From the NCBI GenBank assembly GCA_002104945.1, contig MCFH01000045.1:248001-312000 (forward strand): a stretch of 64,000 bases of DNA, in the 5' to 3' direction. Positions 48,196-61,330 of this stretch are shown here, piece by piece. The notes beneath the pieces are model-generated. The model did no database searches. It was not told the origin of the DNA and was given only the letters and a program-made list of their open reading frames with translations. The first letter of the stretch is position 1. Each line of letters opens with the position of its first letter. The position numbers were made by a program, and so were the translations under genes. Source of the DNA: Piromyces finnis. Lineage: Eukaryota; Neocallimastigomycota; Neocallimastigomycetes; Neocallimastigales; Neocallimastigaceae.

Positions 48196-49748
48196 TTTTT
48201 TTAAATATTAAATGGTTAAGTACTAAAATTAAAAATAATAGAATTTTTTAATATTAGCCATATGTTAAAAATATTTGTATTAAATTGGATAAAAAAAAAA
48301 AAGGTATAAAAGACAAAAAAAAAATTTTTTTTAAAATTTTTTTTTAAAAATCAAAACAAAATGAAACGAAAAGTTATAGATTCTTGAAACTTCAAAGGAA
48401 ATGAAGAAGAGAAAAACGAGGTAAAAAAAAAAAGTAAAAATATAATAATATTGAATAAATATAATAAATCTATTAAATCAAAGGAACTAATTTTTATTTA
48501 TTATATAACATCTTTTATAACAATCAAATCAAAGAATTTTTTTTCTTTCTTTTTATTCCTATTGTGATTAACAATAATGATTAAATAGTTATTATTGATA
48601 TATATATATATATATATAATTCAAGAAATCTTTAAAACTATTTCAAATTCTATAATTAATATATATATATATAAACTTATCAAAAATTAAGCTTATATGG
48701 CATATAGATTTAATTTTTGGATATATAAAAGAATTGTTTCACAAACCCTCATTTTTTTTTATTATTAAATTGTGAATATTTTAATATTTTCTTTATATAT
48801 TTATGAATTTGACTACACAAAAACAATGCTACATTGCCTATAGTAATTAGTATTTTATATTAAAATTTTATGATATTATTATAGCTTTCATAAAAAAACA
48901 TTTATTAAAATATTTTATTTCATTTTTTAAAATAATAATATGTAATTCATAATTTTTTTGTGTGTAAAAATATATATGTAAAAAAAAAAAAAAGTTTCTC
49001 TTATAGTTTTTAAAAATAAAATAAATACAAAACTTATATTTTATACTTTTAATATTTTAATTTTATGTTTTTGAGTTGAGTTAGTGTTAATACTTTTAAT
49101 AATTAACAGTAAATCCTTTTTTTTTTTTTTTTTAATATTAATCCATTATACCTTTAAATAATTATTTTTAGTATATGTTTAATATTTATTATTTATAATA
49201 AATTTATAATAAAAAAGAATAAAAAATAATTTTTTTAATATAAATTATCACAAGAAGTATTATATTTATTTTTAAATATATTTTTGATAGAGTAACTTTT
49301 ATGTAATAATTTATATATAATATTTATATATATATATATTTTATAATTAATAACATATTTTCTAATACCATAAATACTTAAAAGAAATCTAAAAAAATAA
49401 AATTAACAACTTAATATAAAATACACAATAAATACTTAGATAAATGCTTTTCTTTTTTATAGAAAAAGTAAAAAAAAAAAAAAAAATAAAAGAATATATA
49501 GGAAAAAAGAAAAATAGAAAACAAATTAAAATAAAAAAAAAAAAGAAATTAATAAAATAAAATATTAATACAAATAAATATATGTTTTAAAGTAGGTAAT
49601 ATACAATATATATAATAGGTTTAATAATATTATTAAAATAGTTTTTAAATTTTAAATAATAAAATGTATTTATAATATATATATATTTGTTTTGTCTTCC
49701 CTCATCTTTTAATTTCTTTCTTCTTTTTAAGTATTAATAAAAATTATT
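47611..49748. other. Intergenic, no gene seen
   Basis: About 2.1 kb of AT-rich DNA with an ATT microsatellite (48142-48191), AT-dinucleotide runs and A/T tracts. No coding signal. Confidence 0.5.
48142..48191. repeat. ATT microsatellite
   Basis: About 16 near-perfect ATT units. Confidence 0.9.
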
Positions 49749-51412
49749 CTATTTTTGTGCTTTTGATGAATTTTTTTCATAACGTTTTTTCATAGTAGAT
49801 ACCAAGATATCTTTTTGTTGTTCTTGATTCTCTTCTTGAGTTTTCTTTTTCTTAAAAGATAAAAAGAACATCTTTTTAGCATTAATGGAAATTCTGCTAG
49901 ATTTTTTATTAGAGTCTTCACTTTTATTAGACTTATTACTTTTATTACTTTCATTACTTTTAAGAGATTCATTGGATTCTTTTATATTATCTGTTTCTTC
50001 TATTACAGTATCAGCATTTATTACTTTTCCTGAGGCTCTATTAGAAAGGGATCTTCTATTACCATTTGTAGTTGTAGAGGAATCAACACTTGTATCTTTG
50101 AATGAATTATTTTCATAACTTTCTATTTCGGAATTTGTTTGCTTGGATTTTAATAAACTATCATTAATTCCATTCTTATGCTTACTAAAGTCAAAATCTG
50201 TTGCAGTTGAATTTGTATTATATGAACTATAGGTCTAGTATTTTTTTTTTATATTAATTAAAAAAAAATATGAAAAATATAATGTAATTATGTTAAATAT
50301 TTTTTTAAAAAATAATTATAATAGTTTTTTTCATTAATAGATAAAAAAATTAAAGAATAATATATATAAATAAATGGTTACTTGAATAGAACGTCTATAT
50401 AATTTATTCATATTAATATCATTATTTGGACTTGTAACACCTGGACTATAACAACAACTTTGGGTCCCATTACCAAAGGATACAGATGGTCCTATAACAT
50501 TATTATTTCTGTGAGAACGATTAAATGGTTTGATACCACCTTCTGTTAAACTTAAATTGAAGGTTGGTATTATTCTCTTGCTTCCCTTTGCATTTAATGC
50601 CATATCACTACCACATAATCCTCTTGGTAACATTAAAGAACATGGTCTAGCATGATGATTATCAGTAGTTTGTAATTGTGTCATATTATTATAATAAAGA
50701 TCATTCTTATCCATTTTCAAATTATCTAAACTTTCACTAAGACGCTTTTCTAATGAACTACGCTTAAATTGACGAATTTCATCTTTTCCTTCTTTTTTAT
50801 CAAGTGAATTGAGAGCTACTTCAATCATAATATTATTCTTAGCACTAACTTTATGATTAATCGGTGTTATTGTACTAGTAATTTCACTCATATCAGAAAT
50901 CTTTATATTGGGTTGAGGATTTATTTCTATATTTTTATTATTTTCTATTTCTTTTGGTTTTTCTTCTTCAGTTTTTTCATTTTCTGTTTTCTTATCCTCT
51001 TTCATTTCTTCTTTTTCTTCTTCTACTTTTTCTTCTTCTTTATCTTCTTCTTTTTGTTCATCAGTGTCATTCAAGGTAGTGGTATATATTACTTCATTAA
51101 GTTTTGACTTTCCTACTGAATGATCATTTATCTTTTCATTTTCTTCAGAAATATTGTTATTAATACTATCTGATTCAACTTCTGGTGGTTCATTATCTTT
51201 CTTCTCCATTGCTAATTTAATTAATTCTTGTTGTTTTACAATTAAATCTTAAATATTATATTTATATTTTTTTAAAAAAAAAATTTATATTATTAATATT
51301 TGTTTAATTGTTTTTATATTATAATGTTGTTTGTTTTTTTTATTTAGTTGAATATTAATTTCAACGCATATTAGAAAAAATGTAATTTTAAATTTAATAA
51401 TGGTTAAAATAA

Positions 51413-51443
<31 letters not shown>

Positions 51444-53657
51444 TACTTTTAAGATGTATTTGAATTAATTGTCCTTTTGGATCTTCTTGACAAACTTCAT
51501 AGGCATTATTTCCATCTTCATTAAGTATATCTAATAATATTGGACCATCAACACAATATACAGATGGCTTATCTTTATCAGTATCTTCAACACCATTACT
51601 TTCCTTTAAAAGTAAACGATATATATCATTTGTAATAGTGATATAATCATCGCATATATCAGCATATCTTTCTTCATCATTTTCTTCTTCTTCATCGTTT
51701 TCATCATCTTTTTCATCATCATCATCATCATCATCATCCTCTTCTTTATTCTCACCTGATTTTTTCATAAAAATTGGATTCTTTTCCGTATACTCAAATA
51801 TATGATAATCATTATTGTATCCTTTATATTTATCTTTGTCATCTTCTGTAATTTCGTTTTCATCATCAGTTTCGGTTTGCTTTAATGCATTTTCATAATA
51901 TTTACGTTTAGTACATCTACCTAAATATTCAACTATATCAAAATTGCCTTCAGCACAAGCACAATGAAGTGGTGTCCATCCTTCAACATCTTGTATATTT
52001 ACTGGAGCATCAGCATATTCTACTAATAATTTAACAATACCTAGTTGATTATAAGTTGCGGCAATATGTAATGGTGTTAAAAAGTTGTGGGCAGTGTATA
52101 AAGAAGATAAAACCTCTTTAGATATTGGTATTTGATCTTTAAAACATTCAGGAATTTCAACATTATTTATTTCTTCCCCGTTTTCAGATGGAATACCTAA
52201 ATACTTTCTAACTGTTGGTAATTCTGGATCTTCTGTTGGATCACCGTATTGGCACATATATAAAAAGGAAGTAAGGGCATCGAAACATATTCTTGCTTTC
52301 TTTTTTGGTGAATTTTCTGATTTTAATGCTGACTTTAATGATGATTTTGGTTTGGAATCAGAATTTTCCTTTGTAGTATTTGTCGGAATGGAATTATCTT
52401 CTTTTTCTTTTTTTTCTTCGATTTTCTTTGATTCTTCTTCAACCATTTTGATTTCTTCTTTTACTTCATCTTTAACAGTAATACAATTGTTATCATCATT
52501 ATCAATACTTCCATTTCTTGAATCACCTGGAATATTAATTTCATTCTTCCAACTTTCTTTATTATTATCTTCATTTTCTGCATTTTCTTTTTCTTCTATT
52601 TCATGCTCTTCTGGACAGCTAATGTTTTGATTGGTGTTAGTATTATCAGCTGTAGTAGAAATCGATTCATTAGAACTGAGTGATTCTGCCACAATATTTG
52701 TTTCTTTTACTTTTTTATATTTAAATTACAGTTTTAATTATTGTTGTTATTAATATTATTATTATTATTTTTATTCCGTCATCATTGGTATAATAAGTAA
52801 TTGTAATTATAAAATAATTATTGTTACAAAGAGTCGAAAATAATTTATATATTATTATTATATTTATTAATAGTATTCCAGTTATTATTAAATATTAAAA
52901 TTAAGAAATATATGGAAAAAGAAGTATATATATATATATTAATTATTTGTGTCGAACTTTTTTTTAAAAAAAAATATAATGAATATTATTTAAATTTAAT
53001 AATTAGAATATTTGGAATGTTACTTTCTGTTGTGGTTAAGAATATATCCATAACATTATAATCATTGGTACAATCAACTGGCTTGTATTTTCGTTCATTT
53101 TTTCTGTTAACATTTGCTCCTAATTCTAAAAGACGTCGAACTAGATCTGCCATACATAAAAAACTTGCTAAATGTAATAATGTATTACCATTTCCCCATG
53201 TTGATCCCATAAATTCGTATAAAACCTTTTTAGCATTCATTTCTAAAGTAGCCTTGGAAACAAATTCTAAGATTGCTAATGACATATCTTCATCTTCTAA
53301 AATACAAGCAATTTGAATGGCATTAAGATGATTAACACTTGGTCCCAATAATTCAGCTGCTTCATTTTGATATTGTTGTTCGAAGTCATAAAGACGTTCA
53401 GTATTTGGATAGGATAAGGATAATAAAGTTTGTAGTAAAAGTGTAGTTTGTGATTTTTTATTACAGTCATCAAATAATGAAAGTAATCCATCCATATCTC
53501 CATTATTTACATAGTAAAAAACCATTTCACCTAATGTAGCTGAAGACATTTCATTATGATTTTTATTTAATGAATCATTTGAAGCGTTTATTGAAACACT
53601 ATTATTTTGGGATATTGCATTTTTTGTTCTTTTTTTTCCTTCTACTTTACTATCCAT
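49749..53657 (-). CDS. Ankyrin-repeat protein with RVxF-like motif, MYPT-like (about 1080 aa)
   Basis: Four minus-strand exons, 53657-53024, 52703-51447, 51247-50382 and 50234-49749, join in frame. Two apparent separate ORF starts inside (GTG at 52692 and ATG at 51209) are internal codons, because each acceptor upstream restores the frame. Residues 157-196 are an ankyrin repeat (NTLLHLASFLCMADLVRRLL). Residues 345-370 read KKKARICFDA...CQYGD, resembling the PP1-docking segment that precedes the ankyrin repeats of myosin phosphatase targeting subunits (K-V-x-F-D ... A-C-x-x-G-D). Two ankyrin repeats follow (about 418-475, TPLHIAATYNQLGIVKLL and GWTPLHCACAEGNFDIVEYL). An Asp/Glu-rich region and a long Ser/Asn-rich tail with basic patches complete it. 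A role as a protein phosphatase 1 regulatory subunit is inferred from this order. A generic ankyrin scaffold is the alternative. Confidence 0.75.
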
Positions 53658-56001
53658 TTTTATTTTTTTTCTCCTTTTTTTAAATGATTTAATATTATTT
53701 ATATTTGAAATTGTAGTTGTATAGGTAAAAATATAATATTTTATTTTTTTTTATTGGTACAGTTAAATTTATATATAGTTTTAAATTTCTTATATTTTTT
53801 TTCTTTTATGTAATTTTATTAAAATTTTTCCAAAAAAAAAAAAAAAGAAAAATTATAAATGTCAAGGGAGTAAAGTGTTAATTCCAATATAAAAATATAA
53901 AAAAAAAAAAATAAAAGAAAAATAAAAACTCGAATTATTAAGAAAATATATATTCTTTAGTTTTTATTTTGTTTTCCTGTAAAGTAAAAATAGTTAATAT
54001 AAGGTAAATATAATATATTATATAATAACGGTATAGATATAAAATTAATACATATTAGTATAATGTGGATGATACATAAATTATTATATATAATATTATT
54101 AATTTTTATAGGGTTTCTATCATTTATAAAAATTAAATATTATTAAGAATTTATTTGAATTATAATTCTTTTCTATTTATTATTGTGATGAGGATGATAT
54201 TGATTATTGGCATTATTTATATTTGAAATTAATAATTGAATAATAATATTCAATTAAAAAATTCAATATATATTTTCGATTTTTTATTTATTTTATATAG
54301 GATAAAGGAAAATTTTGTTTTTGAATATATATTGGATTCAAGCTATCTTTCACCAAATACCACTAATAACAAAAAATTATATTTGATTGATTATCATCAT
54401 CATTCACTATAACTCCATCTATTTCTATAATATTTTAAAATGTAATATACTGACAGGCACTGAAAATTTCAAAATAATGACTATAATTAATATATATGTT
54501 ATAATTATCATTCTTTATACCCAAAAGAGTTATATAGGAAGATTTTATTATCATTATTAAAAAAAAAAAAAGATATATTAATTTTGAATCCCTACATTAT
54601 AATAATGAAAACTTCTATTTCTTGACTAACAAGGTATTGATATTGTAAATATATTATATCTATTTTCAAATAGAATGGGACCTTAATTATATCATATCAT
54701 TATTAATAATATTAAAAAAAAATAATATTTTATTATTATTATTATTTATCAATTTTTTTTAATAATATTTATTTCACAATTCTTTTTTTTTTTTTTTATT
54801 TTATTTTTATTTTTTATTATTTATCTTTATATCAAAAAATAATATATTTTAAAATTTATTAAACTTTAAAATTCTAACTATTTATATAATAGAGACTTTT
54901 ACATGATAATAAAATTATTTATATTATATTTTTTAAAATTATAATAATTCATTTATAATTATTATTCACAGAAATATTTTAAATTGTATATCATATTCCA
55001 TATTAAAAATAGTCATGTTTAATAACTTTTTTATAATTTATAATTTTTATAAAGTTTAAATATATATATAAATATTAATTAATATTATTAAAAAGAAAAA
55101 AATAAAATAAAAATAATAATATCTTTTTTCTTTTTTATTATTAAAGTTAATTAGTTCATTCTATATTGCATTTCAATATGTATTTGTTATATACCATATA
55201 TTATTGATTATTAGTATTCATTAATAGCTAAAACAATCAAAATATATATTAAAATAATACTTTTGATTATACTTGAATTTTATATATTATTAATAATAAA
55301 ATAATAAAATGCATAATTTAATCTTTCCTAAATAAAATCATACATTTTTAAAAAAAGAAAAAGAAAAAAATTGTTTGTTTTAATGCAATCCATTCATACT
55401 AGAGTTGCTATAAATGACTAAGATTAAATAAAACTAGTAGGATTATATAACATATAATATATAATTTAATTATTTAATGATTTAATTGATATGAATGATG
55501 TATTTAAAAAATAATATGATTATTTAAGCTCTTATAATATCGAAGTAAAAAAAAATTATTTTAAAAAAAATATACTTTTATATTGTTTAAGATTAAATAA
55601 TTAAATATTTTAATACTAATGAATACTTTTTTAATTATTATATATAGATATAAATTTTTCTATTTTGTTTTTTTATCATTGTTAATATCTTTTATATATA
55701 TATATATATTTTTTAATTAAGAATATAATACCATTTGTAATTAGAGCAACAAAGAAAGTTAATAAATAAATAGTATATAATATTTATTAATAAAAATATA
55801 TAATAGTTAAAAAATTAAAAGCAATGTTATATTAGAAAAATTAGTTTTTTTCTCATTAACTATTTTGATGGAAATATTCTAATGAAACCTTAAAATTTTA
55901 TTGGTTTAACCAATTCCTTTTATATAATTTTTAATTTAAAAACTATATAATTAATTTTTATGAATTTTTGAAATTTAAAAAAAAAAAAAAAAAGATAAAA
56001 A
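53658..56001. other. Intergenic between divergent genes
   Basis: About 2.3 kb separating the ankyrin gene (minus) from the reductase gene (plus), and so holding both promoters. AT-rich throughout. A slightly richer patch near 54310-54480 shows no frame. No element can be named. Confidence 0.5.
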
Positions 56002-57184
56002 ATGGATTTAGAAAGTATAATAATTCAATGTAATTTCTTATTAAATAAAATACCTTTTGGACCTTTAGTAGTGTATTTTTGTCGGTTTTATTATTTTGTT
56101 TTAATTACTGCTGTTATTATAACATATGCATTTCCAATTTTAAGAGAACATTTTATTGTATTTGGTAAGCTTTTAAATAATCCAAAAAAGCTTATTCATG
56201 TTCCAAAAAAATGGTTTACCTATTTTTACATAGTTGGCTTAATATGGTCGATATATTTATTAATTGAGTATAATTTTTATCTATTCAAACCAAGTTCAAA
56301 GTTACCTTTACTTCAATTAATTTCAAAATATTGGGATTATAATTTAAATATTAATATGAAGTCTTTAGTTCAATTTAATTTGCAAGAAAATAATGAAAGT
56401 TTCACCTTTAAACAATTACCACTTGAATCTTTAATAATATTGGTATTAATGACTTTCCATATGTTAAGACGTACTCTGGAATCATTTTATGTAACAAAAT
56501 TTTCAGATGCTAAAATGCATTTTGGTCATTTTCTTGTTGGAATTACATTTTACATTTTTACATCATTTTCAATTGTAATAGAATCTATCAATAATAATAT
56601 AGGTAATAATATAAAATATTAATAAAAATTATTATATTATTATGTATGCTTATCTTTTTATTCTATATTATTAAATATTAATTTAAGTATATACTAAATT
56701 TCATTCATTATATTATCATTATCCTATTATTTAATATTGTTATAATATTTATATATAATATAATAAAAATGCTTAAAAATGAATAAATAAAATAGCTTTT
56801 AGTTTTAAAGACATAAATGCTTGTCACGTATTAGGAATTATATTATGTATTTTTGCACAAAGTCAACAATATTGGTGTCATAAATTTTTAGCTTCTTTAA
56901 GACCAGATGTTTCACCAGGAGATAAGAATATAAAAGCAGTATATCAATTACCATGTAGACGTTGGTTTAATTTAGTGGATTCTCCACAATATTTATTTGA
57001 AATTGTCATTTACTTTTCATTTTACATAATATCAATATTTAAAAATCAAACATTATTATTTGTAGTTGTATGGACAATTGTTAATTTAGGTGTTACTGCC
57101 TATGGTGTTCATGACTGGTATATGAAAAAATTTAAGGATAATTATCCAAAGAATAGAAAAAGAATAATACCTTTTATATTTTAA
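56002..57184 (+). CDS. Polyprenol reductase / steroid 5-alpha-reductase family (SRD5A3/DFG10-like), 329 aa
   Basis: Two exons, 56002-56602 and 56796-57184, with a phase-1 intron. A multipass membrane protein of family-typical length (human SRD5A3 has 318 residues). It shows the conserved MLRRTLESFYV segment at residue 154 and following, MHFGHFLVGITFY after it, and the C-terminal NADPH-site region with the HDWY box near residue 306 followed by YPKNRKRIIPF at the end. That ending is diagnostic of the 5-alpha-reductase superfamily and closest to the polyprenol reductase branch. The enzyme saturates the alpha-isoprene unit of polyprenol to give dolichol in the ER, feeding N-glycosylation. A sterol substrate is less likely. 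Confidence 0.9.
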
Positions 57185-57791
57185 ATAAAATAGTAGGAAT
57201 ATCAACAACAAAACCAATAATAATAATTATAATTAAATAAAATAAAAATATACAATTTAAATTACAGATAAAAGTTTATCAATTTAACCAAATAATAATT
57301 TTGTTTGGTATTTATCAAAATTAATTACAAGAATAGCTAATATTCTTTTTTAAAAAAAAATATATACATATACATCAAAATGAAAATAAAATATGATATT
57401 AAGTTTATAAATAAACGTATATATATTTTAATTACTTTTAATTTATTTATTTATTTTTATATTTTTTATTATTTAATAATTATGAATAGAGTCCGTCTTC
57501 TAATTATTAGAATTTAACTTATTTCAGTATATTCCTTTCTTTTTTCTTTTTCCCTTTTTTTTTTTTTTTTTTAATTTTAATTTTATTAATTTTTATTTTT
57601 ATTATTTTATTATTTATATAATTATTATTATTTTAATTAGTTATTATTATTATTATTTTTTTATATTAATAGCTAATAGTAATAATAGTTATAAAAAGAT
57701 TAACTATATTATTCTTTATTAAATATTTAAATATTTTTGTTCTCTTTCAATTATTATTAATTATTATTACTATTATTTATTATTATTATTA

Positions 57792-57854
<63 letters not shown>

Positions 57855-57856
57855 TT

Positions 57857-57890
<34 letters not shown>

Positions 57891-58005
57891 GTTAGTCCCT
57901 TTATTATTATTATGACGATTATATAATTATAATTATTTTATATTTTATGATAAAAAAGATAGGTGGCGACGGCTACATAATAAAAAAAATATGTACATTA
58001 AAATT
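57185..58005. other. Intergenic between convergent genes, microsatellite-rich
   Basis: Separates the 3' ends of the reductase (plus) and GRAM-VASt (minus) genes. Mostly ATT repeats and T runs; no gene. Confidence 0.6.
57767..57888. repeat. ATT microsatellite and T tract
   Basis: Long ATT/TTA array followed by a T run of nearly 30 bases (about 57861-57888). Confidence 0.9.
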
Positions 58006-60800
58006 TTATTTATCATTTTCATTCTTTTGTTCTTCTTGTTGTTGTTTTTCTAATTCCTTAATTAAATTAACCAAATTTTCATTTGAAAAATCCTTTTTTA
58101 TATTTTCAACATCAGTTTTCATTATTTCAAATTTTTGACTCATAAGATCTAATTGTTGATTTAATCTTAAATAGGAAAGATCAAAATCTACAGAATGTTT
58201 ATTTTTTTGCTTATTATATCTTTCTAAAATATCATTATATCTAATAATTATAATAAAAATAGTTATTAATACTAGTAATGATACATCATTATATATATTA
58301 TAAAAGTTGATTCCTATTTTTATAGATGCATTACCTTTTATATGAGGATCCTAAAAGTGATTCCATAATGTCTTTATCACTAGATGCAGTATTAGATTCA
58401 TTATTTAATTCATCATTAAGCTTTGATAAAAATGCTGGATTTATTTTATGAACTTGCTTATTTTTAATTAAATCTTCCATCTGTTTTAGTTGACGAGCAT
58501 AATATGCATTACTAACAGTAATGATAATACCTACAAGTAAAAGAAACGATAAAAATACAATCAAGTATGGTGCATGTGTTAATATTTTCTTTTCATCTTT
58601 ATCTTTAGTACCCTTTTTTTTACTAGCGTGCTTATGTTGTTTAAATAATGATATTATGAAATTCATAATATGGATAATAATAGTTGGTATTTGGATTAAT
58701 ATACTAAAGATTAAAAATACAGCATCTAAAGTATAGTTAAAGAATGATGTTCTAGCAATCTTTGCATTAAAAAACTGATCCATAAATGTCTTTTTTTCCA
58801 TGTCTTCATTCATATTTTCAGAAATTGGTGGGACTGAATCTGATTTGAAACCTTTATCATTAATTCCTTCTAAACTTTGATCTAAACTTAGTTTCTCGAA
58901 GCTGCTACTTAATGGTTCAGCATAAGTATTCAATTCTTCAGTTGAACTCATATTTAATACCTTTACCTCCTCATTTGTAACTTTTTTCAATGCCTTATTT
59001 AAATGGTTTTCTAGCTCAATAAATAATTTGGTATAATTGTCAAACATAGTTTTTTCAATTTTTTCGGTGAGTGCCAATTTCTTAGTAAATTTAATTTCAA
59101 AAGTAATTAATAATCTAGAATAGTCGTCTCTTTCGGCAATAATAAAATATTTACAAATAATCTTAAAATAATCACCATAATTTATATTTAATACTCTAAT
59201 TTCTGATTCAATAAAAATATTATCCTTATTATTCTTAAGAAATTTTTGTTTTTCCTCAGTTAAAATATTACCACGTGAAGAAAAAAGAGCTTTATTTAAT
59301 GAATTATACATTATAATTCTTTCTTTAAGATTGGTTCTTGCATCCTTTTTCCATAAACCGATTTTTATATTGTCATTATTTGCATCTTTATAGACATCAT
59401 ATAAAAACTTACTATTATCTTCAAAAAGAAACTGATAAAGACTTTTAGAATCAATATTATAAACTTCATCTAGCATCTTATTCTGATGGCCTTCATTAGG
59501 AAGTTGCGAGTTTGTTGGTTCATTTAAGCCTCCCATTTCATATTCTTGTGATTGTAAAGCTTTTTCTATTGGTGATGGTTCTGGATACGATTGAGAGAAA
59601 ATAGTATCATCGCCTTCATTGATAATTTTCTTTTGTTCCTCATTACTAAAGACACCTGCATCTATTTGATCCACCGAATTAGATTTTTTATGACCGTTTA
59701 TTTCTCTATCAATTGGATCTACTATATCTTGTTGCTTAGATATACCATTTAAATTAAATTGTTCATTTACTGCAATTTCGTTGCTCTATAAATCCCCATA
59801 TGATTATTATAAATAAATATACAATATTTCGAATATACTTAGTTTATACATTTAATCTATTAATTTATTTATTAAATATTTATATGTGCAATTTCTTAGT
59901 TACCGATTTTACACGATGCCAAGCATCACAAAATGCTTGATATGTAACATCTCTTTTTAAAAATGATGAAAAGACATACTATATTATTAATATAATAAAT
60001 AAGTACATAAAAAATATAGTTAGAAATAATATATGTTATAATATTATTGATAGTTGGTATAATAATAACAACAGTAAAAGGTAATTATAATTATAATTAT
60101 AATAACATATTTATTAATATTTACCTCAATATTAGCAGTATTAATTCTAATAGCATTTGGGAACATGCCTACGGTACTACGTTTTTCTATAAGAGTAATA
60201 TCTTTAAAGTGAATAGTAACTTTTGCAGCTTTTGCAAAAATTTTCCCGTAAAAACAAATATGAAATGCTGTTGGATAAATTTTACCCTGCCATAGAACGT
60301 CCCTTTCAAGATTACATGGACATACTATTACATAATTAGAATAATAATTTTAAAGTATTAAAAAGAATATATATATTACGAAATTTTCAAAAATATTATT
60401 TTTTACAATTGTTGTTAATAAATATATAAATTTTTATATCAGTTATAAATTTCTTATTTATTTTAATGATAATTTAATCTACCTTGACCAAGAGTTGAAG
60501 CCTCTTGTATTAATTCAGGAAATACTTTTATGAATTTCTTTTGGTCATGGGTGTAATGAACTTTATGTTGATTTGAAGATGTTCTTTCCTTTTTTTTAAT
60601 TAATTAAATAATATTTAAAATATGAAATATGTTATTTATTATAGAAAGCTTGAAAATAAGTATATTTTCAATATATATTGTTGTCAACTATCTAATTAAA
60701 AAAAAAAAGTAATAAATAAAACAAAGTATTAAGATTAACATACTAATTCAGTATCTTTATTTGAATTTGAAATTGTTGAATTATCATGATATTCACTCAT
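58006..60800 (-). CDS. GRAM-VASt sterol-transfer protein (Lam/Aster family), about 707 aa
   Basis: Six minus-strand exons: 60800-60744, 60588-60483, 60324-60125, 59978-59904, 59785-58335, 58240-58006. Frame is kept at all five introns. Residues about 30-145 are a GRAM domain (LWQGKIYPTAFHICFYGKIF, IEKRSTVGMFPNAIRI, VFSSFLKRD, AWHRV). Residues about 250-412 form a VASt sterol-binding domain (MLDEVYNIDSKSLYQFLF to ELENHLNKAL). A hydrophobic hairpin at 499-527 and a membrane segment at 551-572 follow, then a C-terminal coiled coil coded partly by the last exon. Proteins with this order sit in the ER at contacts with the plasma membrane and carry sterol. The start Met gives MSEYHDNS; the GTG at 59674 that begins the longest open frame is internal. 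Confidence 0.88.
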
Positions 60801-61261
60801 TTATAATAGATAACTATAATATTATTATATTATTCAATTTAAATGATATATATGAAGTATATTAATATATATTATAAATAAATTTATGTGTATACTTTTT
60901 TTAAAGTAACATATATAATTGTATACAAAATAACATTTATAGAATGCTTTTAGTCGTTTATTCTATGTTTTTTCTTAAATATATATATATAACATAGTTT
61001 TAAACAATATATTTAATAAAAACATATAGAATAAACTACTAAAAACATTATCAAAAATTATTAAAACAATGACATTAAAAGAAATATTCTGTTATTTATT
61101 TATTCTTATGTTAAATAAATTATAATGTTTTATTCTCCACTTACTTTTTACGAATTATTATTTAATTGAATATATATAATTCTATTTTATGTTTAATTTC
61201 AAATAAAATAATTATAATTATATATTTTATTTATTGTCAATTTTATTTTTATCTTATTTTA
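60801..61261. other. Upstream region of the GRAM-VASt gene
   Basis: AT-rich; must hold that gene's promoter. No other signal. Confidence 0.4.
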
Positions 61262-61330
61262 TTATTCATTTAAAAGGAATTGGAATTGTTTTGCTTGTTT
61301 TTCTTTATTATAATAAGGTCGTCCTTTACA
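61262..61330 (-). CDS. Possible orphan terminal exon
   Basis: On the minus strand, a pyrimidine-rich tract and TTTGTAG acceptor precede 23 codons, CKGRPYYNKEKQAKQFQFL and a short end, then TAA. The composition is unlike the surrounding noise. I could not find convincing partner exons upstream (61331-62440 minus), so this is a guess at the last exon of a small gene or a remnant. Confidence 0.25.
   Translation of the reverse strand, partial: CKGRPYYNKEKQAKQFQFLLNE

Noticed and set aside
51209-52692. Three independent minus-strand genes in place of one ankyrin gene
   Set aside because: The middle frame starts with GTG, not ATG, and acceptors at 52704 and 51248 restore frame exactly from the upstream donors.
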